Source of the DNA: Coptis chinensis
Lineage: Eukaryota > Streptophyta > Magnoliopsida > Ranunculales > Ranunculaceae
DNA length: 64,000 nucleotides
Assembly (NCBI GenBank): GCA_015680905.1
Contig: CM027380.1
Coordinates: 37,688,001-37,752,000 of the forward strand
Direction of reading: 5' to 3'
Of the stretch, positions 34,877 to 47,200 are shown piece after piece; the first letter of the stretch is position 1; each line of letters begins with the position of its first letter. Under the pieces are notes generated by a model. It saw nothing but the letters and a program-made list of their open reading frames with translations. It ran no database searches and was not told the origin of the DNA. The translations under genes were made by a program, and so were the position numbers.

Positions 34877-37800
34877 ACCCTGGTCGTCCCACTATACAAT
34901 GCACCTTAGGCGATACTTTTACTACAACTACTCTTTTAGATCTAGGGGTAAGTGTTAACTTACTCCCATTTTATGTTTATAAACAACTAGGTATACATGA
35001 TCTAAAACCGACTAAAATGACGTTGTAGTTAGCCGATCGTTCGATTAAGTATTCCAAGGGTGTAGTTGAAAATATTCTTGTTAAAGTACAATACTTCTAT
35101 TATCTAGCCGATTTTGTCATTCTAGACAAAGAAGTCGCTCATGACTCTGTTCCTATCATCCTAGGGCGTCTTTTCTTGGCAACTGCCAGTGCCCTCGATC
35201 ATTAATTGCCGCGATGGTTCGATGCCCATTTCCTATGGAAACCTTACTATTGAGGTAAATGTTTTTAAGATGATGCAACAGACACTAGACACGACTATAG
35301 ATGGCAAAATTAGCATGATAGACAGCCTTGCCCAAGATTATTTTAACAAAACTTTTCTCAATAATCAGATGCACCAATTTCTCTCCTTTGGCAGTACTGA
35401 GAATTCTTACATCCAAAAAATACATGCCATCTTAGAATCTACTCATATCCATGATCTAGTTCTTGAGTTTGAAGAACTCATTCCTGAACAAATCTATGTT
35501 GTAGAGGAGGAAGGCCCTCTTGAATCCCTCATTTCCACTCCTCCCACCCCTGAGCTTAAACCTTTTCCAGTTGAGTTAAAGTATATTCATCTTGATCCGG
35601 ATGACACTCATCCGATTATTATTTCATCTCAGTTGTCTGCTATTGAAGAGGTAAATTTGATTAGGGTTATTTGTGAACATTGTTCTGTGATTGGTTGGTC
35701 TTTAGACGATATTAAGGGTATTAACCCTAGTGTATGCAAACATCGCATACATTTGGAGGATAATGCGAAAACCTCTCGTGAGCCACAACATCGTTTGAAC
35801 CCTGCCATGAAAGAGGTAGTTAGAGCAAAAGTTTTGAGATTACTCGATGCTGGCATTATATACCCCATCTCAGATAGTGAATGGGTGAGCCCAGTTCATG
35901 TAGTCCCTAAGAAATCAGGTGTTACAGTTATTCGTAATGCCGATGGAGAGTTAGTTTCCACCCGAGTTCCTATAACGTGGTGGATTTGTATTGATTATAG
36001 AAAGCTTAATGCTATGACACGTAGGATCACTTTCCTTTACCCTTTGTCGACCAAATGCTTGAACGTCTAGCCGACCATGCTTACTATTGTTTTTTAGATG
36101 GCTAGTCTCGCTATTTCTAGATTATTATTGACCCTGATGATCAATAGAAGACTACATTCACATGTTCTTTTGGTACATATGCATATAAAATAATGCCCTT
36201 TGGCCTTTGTAATGCACCTGGTACTTTCCAGCGTTGTATGCTGCATATTTTTCGTGACATAGTGGAGAAATTCATGGAAGTGTTTATGGACGACTTTTTC
36301 ATTCATGGTCATTCCTTTGAAGATTGTCTTTCAAATCTTTTTAAAGTTTTGAAATGGTGCAGGAAAAGAACTTAGTCTTAAACTGGAAAAAATGTCATTT
36401 TATGGTCACTAAAGGCATAATTTTTGGTCATATTGTTTCTAAAAATGGAATAGAAATAGATAAAGCTAAAATAGATAAGATAGCGTCTCTGCCTATACCA
36501 CGGACTGTCCGTGACATTAGAGCCCTTCTAAGCTATGCAGGCTTCTACAAACGTTTTATAATTTTTTTTTTAAAATAGCTAAGCCTTTAACACAATTGCT
36601 TTTAAAAGATGTCATTTTTTTATTTTAATCATGACTGCAAATAGGCTTTTGAAACTTTGAAAGCCATTTTAACCTCTGCATCTATCATACAACCACTAGA
36701 CTGGTCAAAACCTTTTGAACTTATGTGTGATGCTAGTGATTATGTCGTTGGTGTTGTGCTAGGATAGAAGTTAGATAATAAATCCACGGTTATTTTTTAT
36801 GCTAGTAAAACCTTAAATTATGCTCAATGTAAATAAACTACTACTGAAAAGGAATTTCTAGCCGTTGTCTATGCCTTAGATAAGTTCCGTCCCTACTTGG
36901 TTGGTTCCACGACCATCATCTATACAGACCATGTCGCGCTTAGGTACCTTCTCGCGAAGAAAGATGCTAAGCAGAGATTGATCCGTTGGATTCTTCTACT
37001 AATTGAATTTACCTTAGAAATTAAAGATAAATAAGGAGCTGAAAATGTAGTTGCAGATCACTTATCTAGGTTAACTAATAAGGATGACAGTGATTCCGAA
37101 TCGATATCTGACACTTTTCTGGATGAGCATTTTTATTCTATTTTTTCTGCACCTTGGTATGCAAACATTGTTAATTTTTTAGTGTCTGAGATCATTCCTG
37201 ATATATGGACTAGGAATGAACGCAAGAGATTTTTGGCCAAAGTTAAATTTTACTACTAGGATGAACCCTACCTTTTTAAGTATTGTGCGGATCAGATAAT
37301 TCGTCGTTACATTCCCCAGTGGGAGCACAATGAAGTCATATCCTTCTGCCATGAACAATCATGCGGGGGTCATTTTAGTGGAAATAAAACTGCTGCCAAA
37401 GTTCTTAAATGCAGTTTTTATTGGCCGACCCTATTTCAAGATGCCCATGCACACTACAAAGTGGGTATTAGATGTCAACAACTTGGCCGTATTACTCAAC
37501 GTAATATGATGCCTTTAAATCCTATTCTCATCGTGGAGATTTTTTATGTATGAGGTATTGATTTCATGGGCCTGTTTCCCATTCTGCATGGTTTCATTTA
37601 TATTCTTGTATCTGTAGACTTCGTTTCTAAATGGATTGAAGTCATGGCTTGTCGTAGTAATGACCATAAAACTGTAGTATTGTTTATGAAGGAGTATATC
37701 TTCTCACGTTTCGGCGTACCTGAGGCCATCATTAGTGATGGAGGAAAACATTTTTGTAATAGAGTTATTGAAGCTTTAATTAAGAAATATGGAGTTACCC

Positions 37801-38451
37801 ATAAGGTGGCAAACTCCGTATTACCCACAAAATAGTAGTCAAGTAGAGGTGTCTAATAGAGAAATAAAAAAGATATTAGAAGCGACAGTAAATCTTGATA
37901 GGAAATACTGGTCTAGACGCCTAACATATGCTTTATGGGCATATAGAACGACTTTTAAAACACCTACTGGTATGTCACCCTACCGCTTAGTTTTTGGTAA
38001 ACCTTGTCACTTGCCAGTTGAGTTAGAATACCATGCCCTGTGGGCTATTAAAAGTTTTAATTTCAACATTAGCGCCGTTGGCATCAAGCGCAAATTACAA
38101 TTAAATGAGCTTGAAGAAATCCGTAGCGATTCTTACGATTTAGAGAAGGATTATAAAGCTAACATGAAACGTATTCATGATAAACATATTTTGCGTAAAG
38201 AGTTTGATCTTGGTTAAAATGTTTTGCTATATAACTCACGTTTGCATATTTTTCCCGGGGAATTAAAAACAAGTTGGTTCGAATCTTTTCTAGTTACTGA
38301 TGTCACCCTTCACGGGGTAATTACTTTGGTAAACCCTAAGGACAACAATACCTTTCAAGTAAATGGCCAATGCTTAAAATATTTATACGAATTACGTTCG
38401 CCACCTATAGAAGAAACCCTTCTACAATACCCTGTCGTTTATGAGGACTGA
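34877..38451 (+). pseudogene. pol: E4 Pol: protease, RT, RNase H, integrase (decayed)
   Basis: Protease near 34930-35190: the active-site triad reads Asp-Leu-Gly (LLDLGVSVNLLP) instead of DTG or DSG. Frame change near 35195, then INCRDGSMPISYGNLTIEVN. RT from about 35800: CIDYRKLN, PFGLCNAPGTFQRCM, and the catalytic FMDDF (Asp codons at 36289-36294). RNase H near 36715-37080: [33 protein letters not shown]. Integrase: HHCC region near 37350-37490 with one Cys missing, catalytic Asp codons at 37560-37562 and 37737-37739 and Glu at 37846-37848 (QVEVSNREI). C-terminal domain LLYNSRLHIFPGEL...VNGQCLKYLY ends with TGA at 38449-38451. At least ten stops and several frameshifts (about 36050, 36360, 37820). 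Athila lineage of Ty3/gypsy; not functional. Confidence 0.93.
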
Positions 38452-39421
38452 GCCGCTATGCTTGGTGTACTTCCTATCCATATTCTATATTTTGGAAGTG
38501 CTCCATTAAGGTAATCGGACCCTCCTTTCGAAGTGTGTGGTTGTAAGTGCCGGATCCTTAGTCCATGTTCATGTAATTCACATAATCTTTTCTTGCACAT
38601 TTTCTCGTTTCTTTTGAGTAGTGTTTCTCTATGGAGTGATTTATATTTTTATTTGCTTTGTTTGTTTTCTGCTTTTCAAACATCCTTTTCATAAAAATTA
38701 GAAAAATATAAAACCTATAAATATTAGATAGATTAGTAAGTCTAGGGCATCTGACTTTAAAAGACCTACATTTTCACCACAACAAAAAAATTTCATCCTA
38801 TTTCAAAAAAAAAATTGGGGGTGGGTAATCACCCCATCTTATTCTCTCCATTTCCTATTTATTTTTATGCTTTGCTATTAAGTCGTATAGATTCGTGTGA
38901 CATAATCTAGTCTTCTAGATTTTTCCATCACCCACATAACTTATGCCATTTATGCATTTTGAGGCATTCTTCCACCATTTCATATGTCGCCCATGGTTAG
39001 ATTTGAGTCTTTTATAGATCATGAGATAACATTCTTCATGCTGATCATTTTCATAGCTCATTCGCAAAAATCGGACCGCTAACGAATCGGGAATCTGAGT
39101 TTTAAGTTTTACGAAGTAGCAGTACATGATGGGTATTTCAGAAAAGATTTATGTTTGGGCCAAAATTCATTTTTCCACCCAACCCACGATACTTACATCC
39201 CATCGACCATCCCATTTAACCTCGCACACCGACCCATTCACTTCATCTTCTTAAACTTGAATCCAAGCGCGCCTACCTAAACTTGAATCAAAGCACGCCA
39301 CACGCCCTCATCGAAACAGACCTTCTCCAACTTTTTACAGAACCTTTCCCCCATCATTCCCTACTTAAACTCCTACCCATATTCAAACTTCAACTATACA
39401 ATGGCCTGACCAGCAAAAATC
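38452..39421 (+). other. E4 spacer between pol and ORF1
   Basis: No gene. Contains the post-pol block (38512-38640) also found in E1 and E2, and a PPT-like site at 38814-38824. Confidence 0.7.
38814..38824 (+). promoter_or_regulatory. Internal PPT-like site before ORF1, E4
   Basis: ATTGGGGGTGG after an A run; matches the E3 12-mer at 16216-16227 with one change in the shared part. Confidence 0.5.
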
Positions 39422-40513
39422 ATGCCGAAATTTGCATTTAACGCGGAGATATTCCAGCCATTTTACGGTACTGAGATGTGTGCTAGAGGGTGGGATAGAA
39501 TGTGGTACTCTACTGATGAGTACTACCATGAGGATTTGGTGTTGCGATTTTATCGTAATAAGAGGATGTTTGTGGATTTGGACAGAGTTCAAAGGGATGT
39601 GACACACGATTTGCTCGCATCCATCACTGGGATACCTGCGAAACAGGTCACCTTGACTTTACAAATATCCCAGTTTGACAGTGTGCATCAGTTGATGCTA
39701 GAGATGCTGCTCGAGGATCTTTACAATGGTCATTCTCATTGTGCCAGGCAGCAGTCGCTTAGGATTAACCAACTGGCTATGACGCAGTGGCTAGGCAAGA
39801 ACCTCTGTAGCACTACGATGCCGAGTGACATCAGCTTGTCATTCCTGCACATCCTTTGGGTTTTGCAGAACAGGAGGTATGGTTTTGCCTCATTTGATTT
39901 TCTACGTGTAGAGCTTATGGCTGTAGGCCTGGCCACTGCGCCCCTACCTGTTTTAGTCACTAAGATTATGTTATCTTCGGGTTGCGTGCCTGAGTCACCT
40001 AGGACACATATTAAGCTTCACTCAAATGCAAAGGTGTATAGTGACTGTGTTCAAAGGCATTGAACACTGCCTGAAGAGAGAGCTGATGGTATAGATCAGG
40101 ATGAGGAGGAGGATGAATATCCTGTTTGTTTTGCTGAGAATGCTATGGATCGTGCTTCTTCTAATTTTGCACGCTTTTCACTACTCCATAGCGGGATGCA
40201 TACGCTTTATGATCACCAGTGAACCTTGTCTACACTTTGTCAATCGATACAGAAGCACCAGGGTTCCATTCAACGTCATCACCACAGCTTAGAACAGAAC
40301 ATTCGAACCATAGCTAACAACCATGCTGACATGCTTACTTCTATAGAGAATATGGAAGAGGCACATGCAACTTTTTAGGCCGAGGTCTTGAGACGTTTGC
40401 CCCAGCCAGGAGGTTCGCCTTCTTCTTCTGACTCTAGACGTGAGCGTCGTCGTCATCTTCGTTCTGATGGTTCTGGACCATCTTCTTCTCAGGGATATAT
40501 TCTTTCTTTTTGA
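39422..40513 (+). pseudogene. E4 post-pol ORF1 (plant putative transposon protein domain)
   Basis: A single frame of 364 codons from ATG 39422 to TGA 40511-40513, broken by three in-frame stops (TGA near 40062, TGA near 40219, TAG near 40377) but no frameshift. Motifs: CARGWDRMWYSTDEYYHEDL, LLASITGIPAKQV, LSFLHILWVLQ, TAPLPVLVTKIM. Then an acidic stretch (DQDEEEDEY), a likely coiled coil (QNIRTIANNHADMLTSIENM) and an Arg/Ser-rich tail (RRERRRHLRS). It sits in the env position, but lacks obvious signal peptide or membrane segments. Homologous to E3 14376-15544 and E2 23378-24427. Role unknown. Confidence 0.75.
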
Positions 40514-41489
40514 TTTGTTGTGATGCATTTAATTTTGATTTAATTTTGTTTTTTAATAACTATTTAATTCCGTACTTGTTTTAATTTTAGTACCTTCGTT
40601 AATTATTTGTTAATTGCATTTTCTGTAGTTAAGTAGTTAATATATTTTGTTTATGTGATTATTCATCTATGCATGCATCGTTAAATTTAATGCATGATTA
40701 ATCACATATTCTTTACCATATAGTTTTTATGTTGATAATCAGCATGTTTAGGTAATTTAATTGATCAATGTCATGAACACCCCCTCTAAATTTTTTTGGG
40801 GGTGGTATATTTTAATATATGTGCACGTTGGAAATTGCATGCCTTAATCACATTTTCATAAGTTTTGGGCCAAAATATATAAACCCTTGGGCCTTGTTTA
40901 AATTAATTGGGATCCACAATAATGTAATTAAGTACCTGATATTCCAAGGAATTTCAAAGTATTGCGGAATTTCATAAGCTAATCTAATAGAGAAAACCCA
41001 TTATATGCAACCCATGGGCCTTGTTTAATTAAATTGGGATCCATAATGTAATTAGGAACCTTAAATTTCGTGGAAGATCAAAATTTCAGGGAATTTCAGA
41101 AGCTAATTATATATAGAAATTCCAAAAACAGAAATAGAATTCATGTGTAGGAACTATTCTAAAAATATGTTTTTACGCATCTTTTTATTTAGAAACCATC
41201 CGGCCTTAGACTTAGCAACCAAACACTATAAAAACAATCTCTAAGCATGTAGTTTCATAAGTGAAAACCATAAACACATCGCTGCATCTCAGAGCACGCA
41301 CGCACTTAACACAAGAACAAACTTAGCACGCACCGCCCTCGTATGAAATTGGTATCAGCATTCTACTTGTGCACCGCGCCCTCCGAAGGTATATCTCAAG
41401 CGCGCGCGCCCCCACCACAAGCTTCCAGGCTCGGATTTCCAGGTTCTTCTTCTAGCACTTTCAGTACTTCAATTCATTACTTGTTTACT
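40514..41489 (+). other. E4 spacer between ORF1 and ORF2
   Basis: No gene. Holds a PPT-like site at 40795-40805 and two approximate repeats (about 40860-40990 and 41000-41110, each with gggatccat or gggatccac and ccaaggaatttca-like segments). Confidence 0.6.
40795..40805 (+). promoter_or_regulatory. Internal PPT-like site after ORF1, E4
   Basis: TTTGGGGGTGG following a T run; same relative place as 14197-14208 in E3. Confidence 0.55.
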
Positions 41490-41888
41490 ATGTGTACTTC
41501 AAAAATTATACCGGAACAATATTTTGAGGACCTATTTCTCAATGGTAAGTACGGTGCATACTTTGATGATATGGTAATGGAGCATGAATGGGCTACTGGT
41601 AAGACCTGATCAAACTTATTCTCCTACCCTTACTAAATATTCTTATGTGCATGTTGAATTCTTTACACGCTCCCATGGAGAACAAGCTCTCAGAGTAATG
41701 TTAGATGACGAACCCTTTGAATTGACTAAGTACTTAATTTCTTTTTCATTAGGAATACCCATCGCTGCCCAAGATACCCAGATTGATTATATAGATGATA
41801 ATGACAACCATTATGATTGGGTAAACTTCCACGAGGCCTATGGTGCGGGTATATTTCAAGTAGTACACCAAGGCCAACGTAATGTATC
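41490..41888 (+). pseudogene. E4 post-pol ORF2, 5' part
   Basis: ATG at 41490 (MCTSKIIPEQYFEDLF). A one-base loss near 41597 shifts the frame; the next frame reads VRPDQTYSP, EPFELTKYLISFSLGIP and HEAYGAGIFQVVHQGQRNV. Cut at GTATC by giant solo LTR 2. Counterpart of E3 13575-13150. Confidence 0.72.
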
Positions 41889-44800
41889 TGTCACACCTCG
41901 AATTTCGACAGAATTCGGAAAAACAATATTTGTCCCCGACTCTTCGATTTTCGAGGTGTGACGCACTCTCAACTTCCAAAAACCCATAAACAGTTTAAAT
42001 GTGCGGATCATTAAAAACCAATAAAATTTTTAACTTAAACAAAAGTCCTCTTCATTGCAAAAATTCACAAATAAGATTAGGTTACAAATCTCTTTTCAAT
42101 AACTCTTTAATTAAATTTACAAATGAAAATACAAATAACATTGTCTCAACTGAAAATCTATATCACCTTAAGGGAAAACAAAACCTATCTTGAAATGCGA
42201 CGTTAATGCAAACCACAAGCAGCAACCAACCTTCTTCAACACTAAACCTGTCAAGACTTATCAACTATGTTCATTTAATGAGCACACCCGATAAGCAAAC
42301 ATGCAAATTGGGTCAGCATTATAAAAATGCTGGTGTGAGTAGCTCTAAAATACAACATATATTTATACATATACATATACAATCCATAAGGCAGTTAGTT
42401 CCTCCACCGAGGTGCCTTAACTCCCAACAACTAATACGACATTCTTTAACTACAATAAGTAAGGCAGGTAGTTCCTCCACTGCGGCGCCTTAACTTCCCA
42501 CTAACCACACAACAAACCATACGCATAATAAAAGGCATTTAGTTCCTCCACGAGGCGCCTTATGTTCTAACTAAACTAATAACCAGCCAAGCATATTCTA
42601 TACTTACCGCATTTCATGCTAAATTACAGAGTGGGTCGTCTCTGCACAAGTACTTAGTTTGACCCACCATTCTGTAATGCCATATACAATCATATATTTA
42701 AAGATATATCATTAAACAACATATCACCATAATTATATTAATTAATGCTTTATTTGCGTGTCCCTAAAATCATGTCGTATCTATGTCTTACCTAGTTTCC
42801 CTGGCTACCACAATCGCTTCCCAATGCCGAACATGTACATCCACATGCCTCCCCTTACATAATGAACCACTTCGCGTAACTACCCTGAGGTGGGATGCTG
42901 CACAACAGGTAACCCTCACAAGAAAGCCATTATGTAAGTACTGCCATTATTCGGCATAAAATATCGTGCGTCTCGTTCTAATTTTGCGAACGGAATAATC
43001 AAGCCACCATTCGGCTACGATTGCCCAACACATGGGTCAATCAACATCTTATATATTCACCCTACACAAGGGCCAATCATATCACATACGCCCACACAGG
43101 GCAAATCACATGAGTTGTGGTAGTCAGGTTCTAGGATTTTCGTTACGTAATTTATTCAGGTGTCATACATTTATGACTCATAATAATTCTTATTCTATCC
43201 CATGCCAGTATACTTAATTGTACTGAAGCTCAACGTTCCTCGTTATAATACAATTTACATTATCACGTGCCAATACTATTCATTGCACGATATCCACGTA
43301 TCTCTATAACAAATCTCAAAACTTATTATTTCACGTGCCAATCATATATTGCACTACACCATATGGAATATCTCAAGCCTTCTTACATACTACAATTCAT
43401 TTCAGTAGAAACTCATAATAGCAATCAATCATGTAACGTATTCATTCCATATATTTATGTGAACTCAATTCACTATTAAAGGCACGCATTATTTCCATTG
43501 GTGCACAATATAAGTAGTATATAAATAATCAAAATATAAGGCCATTCCACCAAATATCAAAATGAAACGACTTTAAAAGAAGGAACAACTCAAGTTCAAA
43601 TATCACGCATAATTATTCGAGTCCAAATCACAAGTCAAGTCAAGCTGATCAACTGTAAAAAAAACCCAAAACTAAAGTCCATGAATCTAAGTCCGTATGT
43701 AACTTAATTCTCATAAAAACGTATATATCTAAGTCTTATAAGAATTCCCCTTTTGTTACGTGTCAAACATTATATGCTTTACGCACTACTCACGTCAAAT
43801 CTTAATTAGATAATGACAAACAAGGTTATACAATATCGACAATATTTTATTACTACATTTGTCCATATTCTTAAATATGTGAAAAAAACTGGAAAAAGTC
43901 AACATTCCACAGTCAACGGTCAAAGTCAAAGTCAGAGTCAACACGTCATTGTCAAAGTCAAACTGTCGTTTCCAGGTTCAGGGTCATAGCCGTGGTTCAT
44001 GGCTAAGGGCAAAGGTGCATGACTCATGGGCTCATGACTTAGGTAATGGTTCGGACCCAACTGGCTAAGCCCAAACCTTAGAACCCGGCCCCAAAAGCCT
44101 AAATGTTGAAAGACCCATTTGGATCTATTTTAAGTTATATGGACCGGCCCCAAAACTAACTTGAAACTGGTCCAAAGAAAAGCAATTAGGTTTAGCCCAA
44201 ACAACTAACCTAAACTGGGCCCAAACTAAACCAAATAAACCAGCCCATCTAATAAAACTAAAGGCTTTGGCCTAAAGCCCAAGCCCAGCCGGTCAACAGT
44301 TCTTCTTCCTCACCAGCTACAGCAACCTCCTCCACCACCAGCCACCAAATCGCGCTGGCCACCAACTCTCCTCTTCATCAAGTCGGTTTTGACTCAAATC
44401 AAAAACCCAATAACTTTAACAAAAGCAAAAACCACCCCTCATTCAATATATTTTTTTCTCAAAACTAAATCTCGAATTCGCGCCGCCATTGATGCTCCTC
44501 TCTGAGCTTTGACAGCCCTCATTCGACAGCCCCACACACTACAATCAACTATAAACTAGTCTAGGTAAAAGGCCCACACTCCAATTAAACCCAAAAACAG
44601 CCCAACCACCGGCGCCATTAACACAGTTATTCAAAGCTTCCATTCGCCCAGTAAACCAACAAGCCCAAATCGATATCCCAACCTCAATCAATCCTCATAA
44701 TCCAACTAGAAAAATAGCCGCATAACCCACCAAACAAACAACCAAAAAGGTAAGCAACACAAATTCGAGCTCGGCGCTCCAAGTTTCCAAAGCTTGAGCG

Positions 44801-45369
44801 AATGTTAATGACCACTAACAATCGATTCTAAACCCACTTAATAACCCAACCCCACAACACAGTAAATATAATCATAAATGTTCAAAAGAAAAAATACTGG
44901 ACGATTTCTTGCTGTTGGACTCGCGACGCCGCCATTGACGACTTTCGAGTTCCAACAGTTTCACTAATAACTCAAAACAATATACCCATATATAACTAGT
45001 TTAATAGTAATGAGACATGATGAAGAAGAATGAACGATAAAACTGTTTCTGTATACCGGTGAAGTAGAAAAACTAATTACTCACTTGTATAAAAAGCTCG
45101 ACGAATTCCTCCTAGTCCGAATCGTCGCGCTCCACACTCTAGCAATCCAGCTTCTATCTCTGCCTCCATTTTTATTATATTTTATTCTCTAAAAACCCTA
45201 TTTTCTAGAACAATGTGATTATATACTTGGGTTTGAAACCCAAGCCCAACACAGACTCGGGCCCAGAAACCAGGCCCACATATCCCAAATCCAATCCAAC
45301 GAATTTTATATAAATAATTTAAATTAATTAATTAATAAATAATTACGTATTTTAAATACAGGCGTTACA
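41889..45369 (-). mobile_element. Giant solo LTR 2 (3481 bp)
   Basis: TGTCACACCTCG...AGGCGTTACA on the + strand, flanked by GTATC at 41884-41888 and 45370-45374. It interrupts ORF2, whose frame is continuous once the insert and one GTATC are ignored. Homologous to giant solo LTRs 1 and 3; no coding capacity. TATA-like TATATAAT at 45218-45225 (- strand). Confidence 0.92.
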
Positions 45370-45894
45370 GTATCCTTAGGAAGCATGGCCCTTAATACGG
45401 GCCTTGCTATGCTTTTCCTTAAGCTTAATGTCCTAGGAGATTGGCACTTCAAATCTGCGAATTCCCATACATGCAACGCCTTCATTGCTTTAGCTGAGGG
45501 GCGTTGGTATTATGATATATCCAAAACCATAGTGGCTGGTCTTTCCAGAGCACAAACTGTAAGGCATCAATACCTTCTTATGCTAGTCACAGTCACACGT
45601 ATAATGACCTTCTTTTTCCCAGAATTCTGTACACGTTTCATTGATTGGGTCAAAGTTGATATAATGCACACAACCAATGCTATAGTCCGTTCTTTACGTG
45701 TTATGGTTTGGACTGGCTGGCCGAGTCTTCAACCTCACCTAGTTGCCCCATATACCCCGACCAACCAAATTTCACTAAATAGGTTGGCTAGGGTAGATGA
45801 AAATAGAATGAAGGCATGGAAAGTAGTCATAGATAGTCAAGACTTAAGGGAGCCTCATTTCACAAATGAGGAGCAACCGGAGGATAATGCATGA
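45370..45894 (+). pseudogene. E4 post-pol ORF2, 3' part
   Basis: Continues ORF2 after the solo LTR: SLGSMALNTGLAMLFLKLN, IALAEGRWYYDISKTI, RHQYLLMLVTVTRIMTFFFPEFCTRFIDW, RLARVDENRMKAWKVVIDSQ and an acidic end (TNEEQPEDNA). E3 has the same order of motifs. Total ORF2 length about 305 codons. The motif YLLMLVTVTRIM parallels PLPVLVTKIM of ORF1. No stop in this part, so it is the best kept part of the gene in the window. Confidence 0.75.
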
Positions 45895-46705
45895 TTAGAA
45901 ATAACTATATATGGTAATATTTATAATTTCCTGTTAGAGTCCGCTTATGTCCAAACTGATTTTTATTTCATGTTATCTCCATTATGGATGGAACTCATAT
46001 TGGAGTTGCGTCTGCATTTTATTTCTTTATATCCGTATTGTTTAACTTTCTTTTACAGGTGCTCTCATTTACAAGCATGTTTCTATGGTATTCTCTATCC
46101 TTTATTTTCATTCCATACTTTGGGGACAAAGCATGATTCTGTTTGGGGGTGGTATAGAAACACGCTGTAAATGTTTAGGCACATATTAGGCTGTATATTA
46201 CTTATTATTTGTCGTATAAAAATAGAAAAAATATAAAAATAGTTTATACTATGCACTTAGGATAATGATATTATTTCCTTTTCCATGATGATATTAGTCT
46301 AGAAATCTCAAGTAGCAATAAAATTAAGCGTATTCCTTAGAAACTTAGGTTAATATGTAGGCAATAGTCATTGCATCTTGCATGAGCATGAATGAGTGTA
46401 CTTACCAGTATTTTTCTGAGACCTAGGTTAGATTAATTAATTTTACATATCCGGTGAGATTCTAGCCTAAAAGCCTCATATGAGTGAGTATCTGAGTGAT
46501 GACACAAAGAAGACATATATTATGAGTAGAGAAATTACACATCTACTTGCTTAATCACCATACCATATCCTAAGCAAGAATTTAGGCCATCTTTGGATCG
46601 ATATAGCTAAAAATTCAAACCTATAAGTAATTATCCGCTAGTCGCCTCACTGAGCTTTTTATTTAGCCTTTTCATAAACACAAATCCTTTAATCATCTTT
46701 AAAAC

Positions 46706-46741
<36 letters not shown>

Positions 46742-47200
46742 ACCCATCTTTGAATGAGTCTGAGAAATAGGATGAGTAATGAAAATAAATAGAAAGACCT
46801 GCGGAAAACCAAAATTAGTTAGTTGCTTCATAAAAGAAAAAGAAAAGAAGTTTTCATCTAAAGAAAAGAAAAGAAAAAGAAAAATAGAAATAAAATAAAA
46901 CCTCAAAAAAAAAAAAAAAAAAAAAGTCAAAAAGCCAAAATAAAAAGTCTAAGGATGGAAACTAAGTATAGAAGCAAAGTAAGAACAAGGTTTTCTCTAG
47001 TTACATGTAATTGAAGACCCTATTATCTCAGACTTGTTTATTTGAATATCCATTCCGTTCTTCTTAAACCATCACCTCAGCCCCGTATTACCTAATAAAG
47101 ACATCTAGCTTAATTAGGATTAATTTGGTATGATAGGAAGTGGTAGATGTGATTGATTGACCTTTGCTCCTTTGGACGTCATTGAGATTGTGAGGAAATG
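45895..47200 (+). other. E4 3' region, first part
   Basis: No gene. Holds an exact PPT copy at 46141-46152, an A32 run at 46707-46738 and a purine-rich tract at about 46840-46925. Ends with AAATG, the target duplication of giant solo LTR 3. Confidence 0.75.
46141..46152 (+). promoter_or_regulatory. Internal PPT copy after ORF2, E4
   Basis: Exact GTTTGGGGGTGG preceded by ggggacaaagcatgattct; same block as E3 12405-12440. Confidence 0.6.

Noticed and set aside
41889-45369. DNA transposon with short inverted ends (TGTCACACC / GGCGTTACA)
   Set aside because: TG...CA ends, 5-bp duplications, TATA box and size shared by three copies fit solo LTRs better; the short inverted ends are normal for LTRs.
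39422-45894. Calling ORF1/ORF2 retroviral-type envelope genes
   Set aside because: They sit in the env position, but I see no signal peptide, fusion peptide or clear transmembrane anchor, and their closest recognisable group is the plant putative transposon protein domain.
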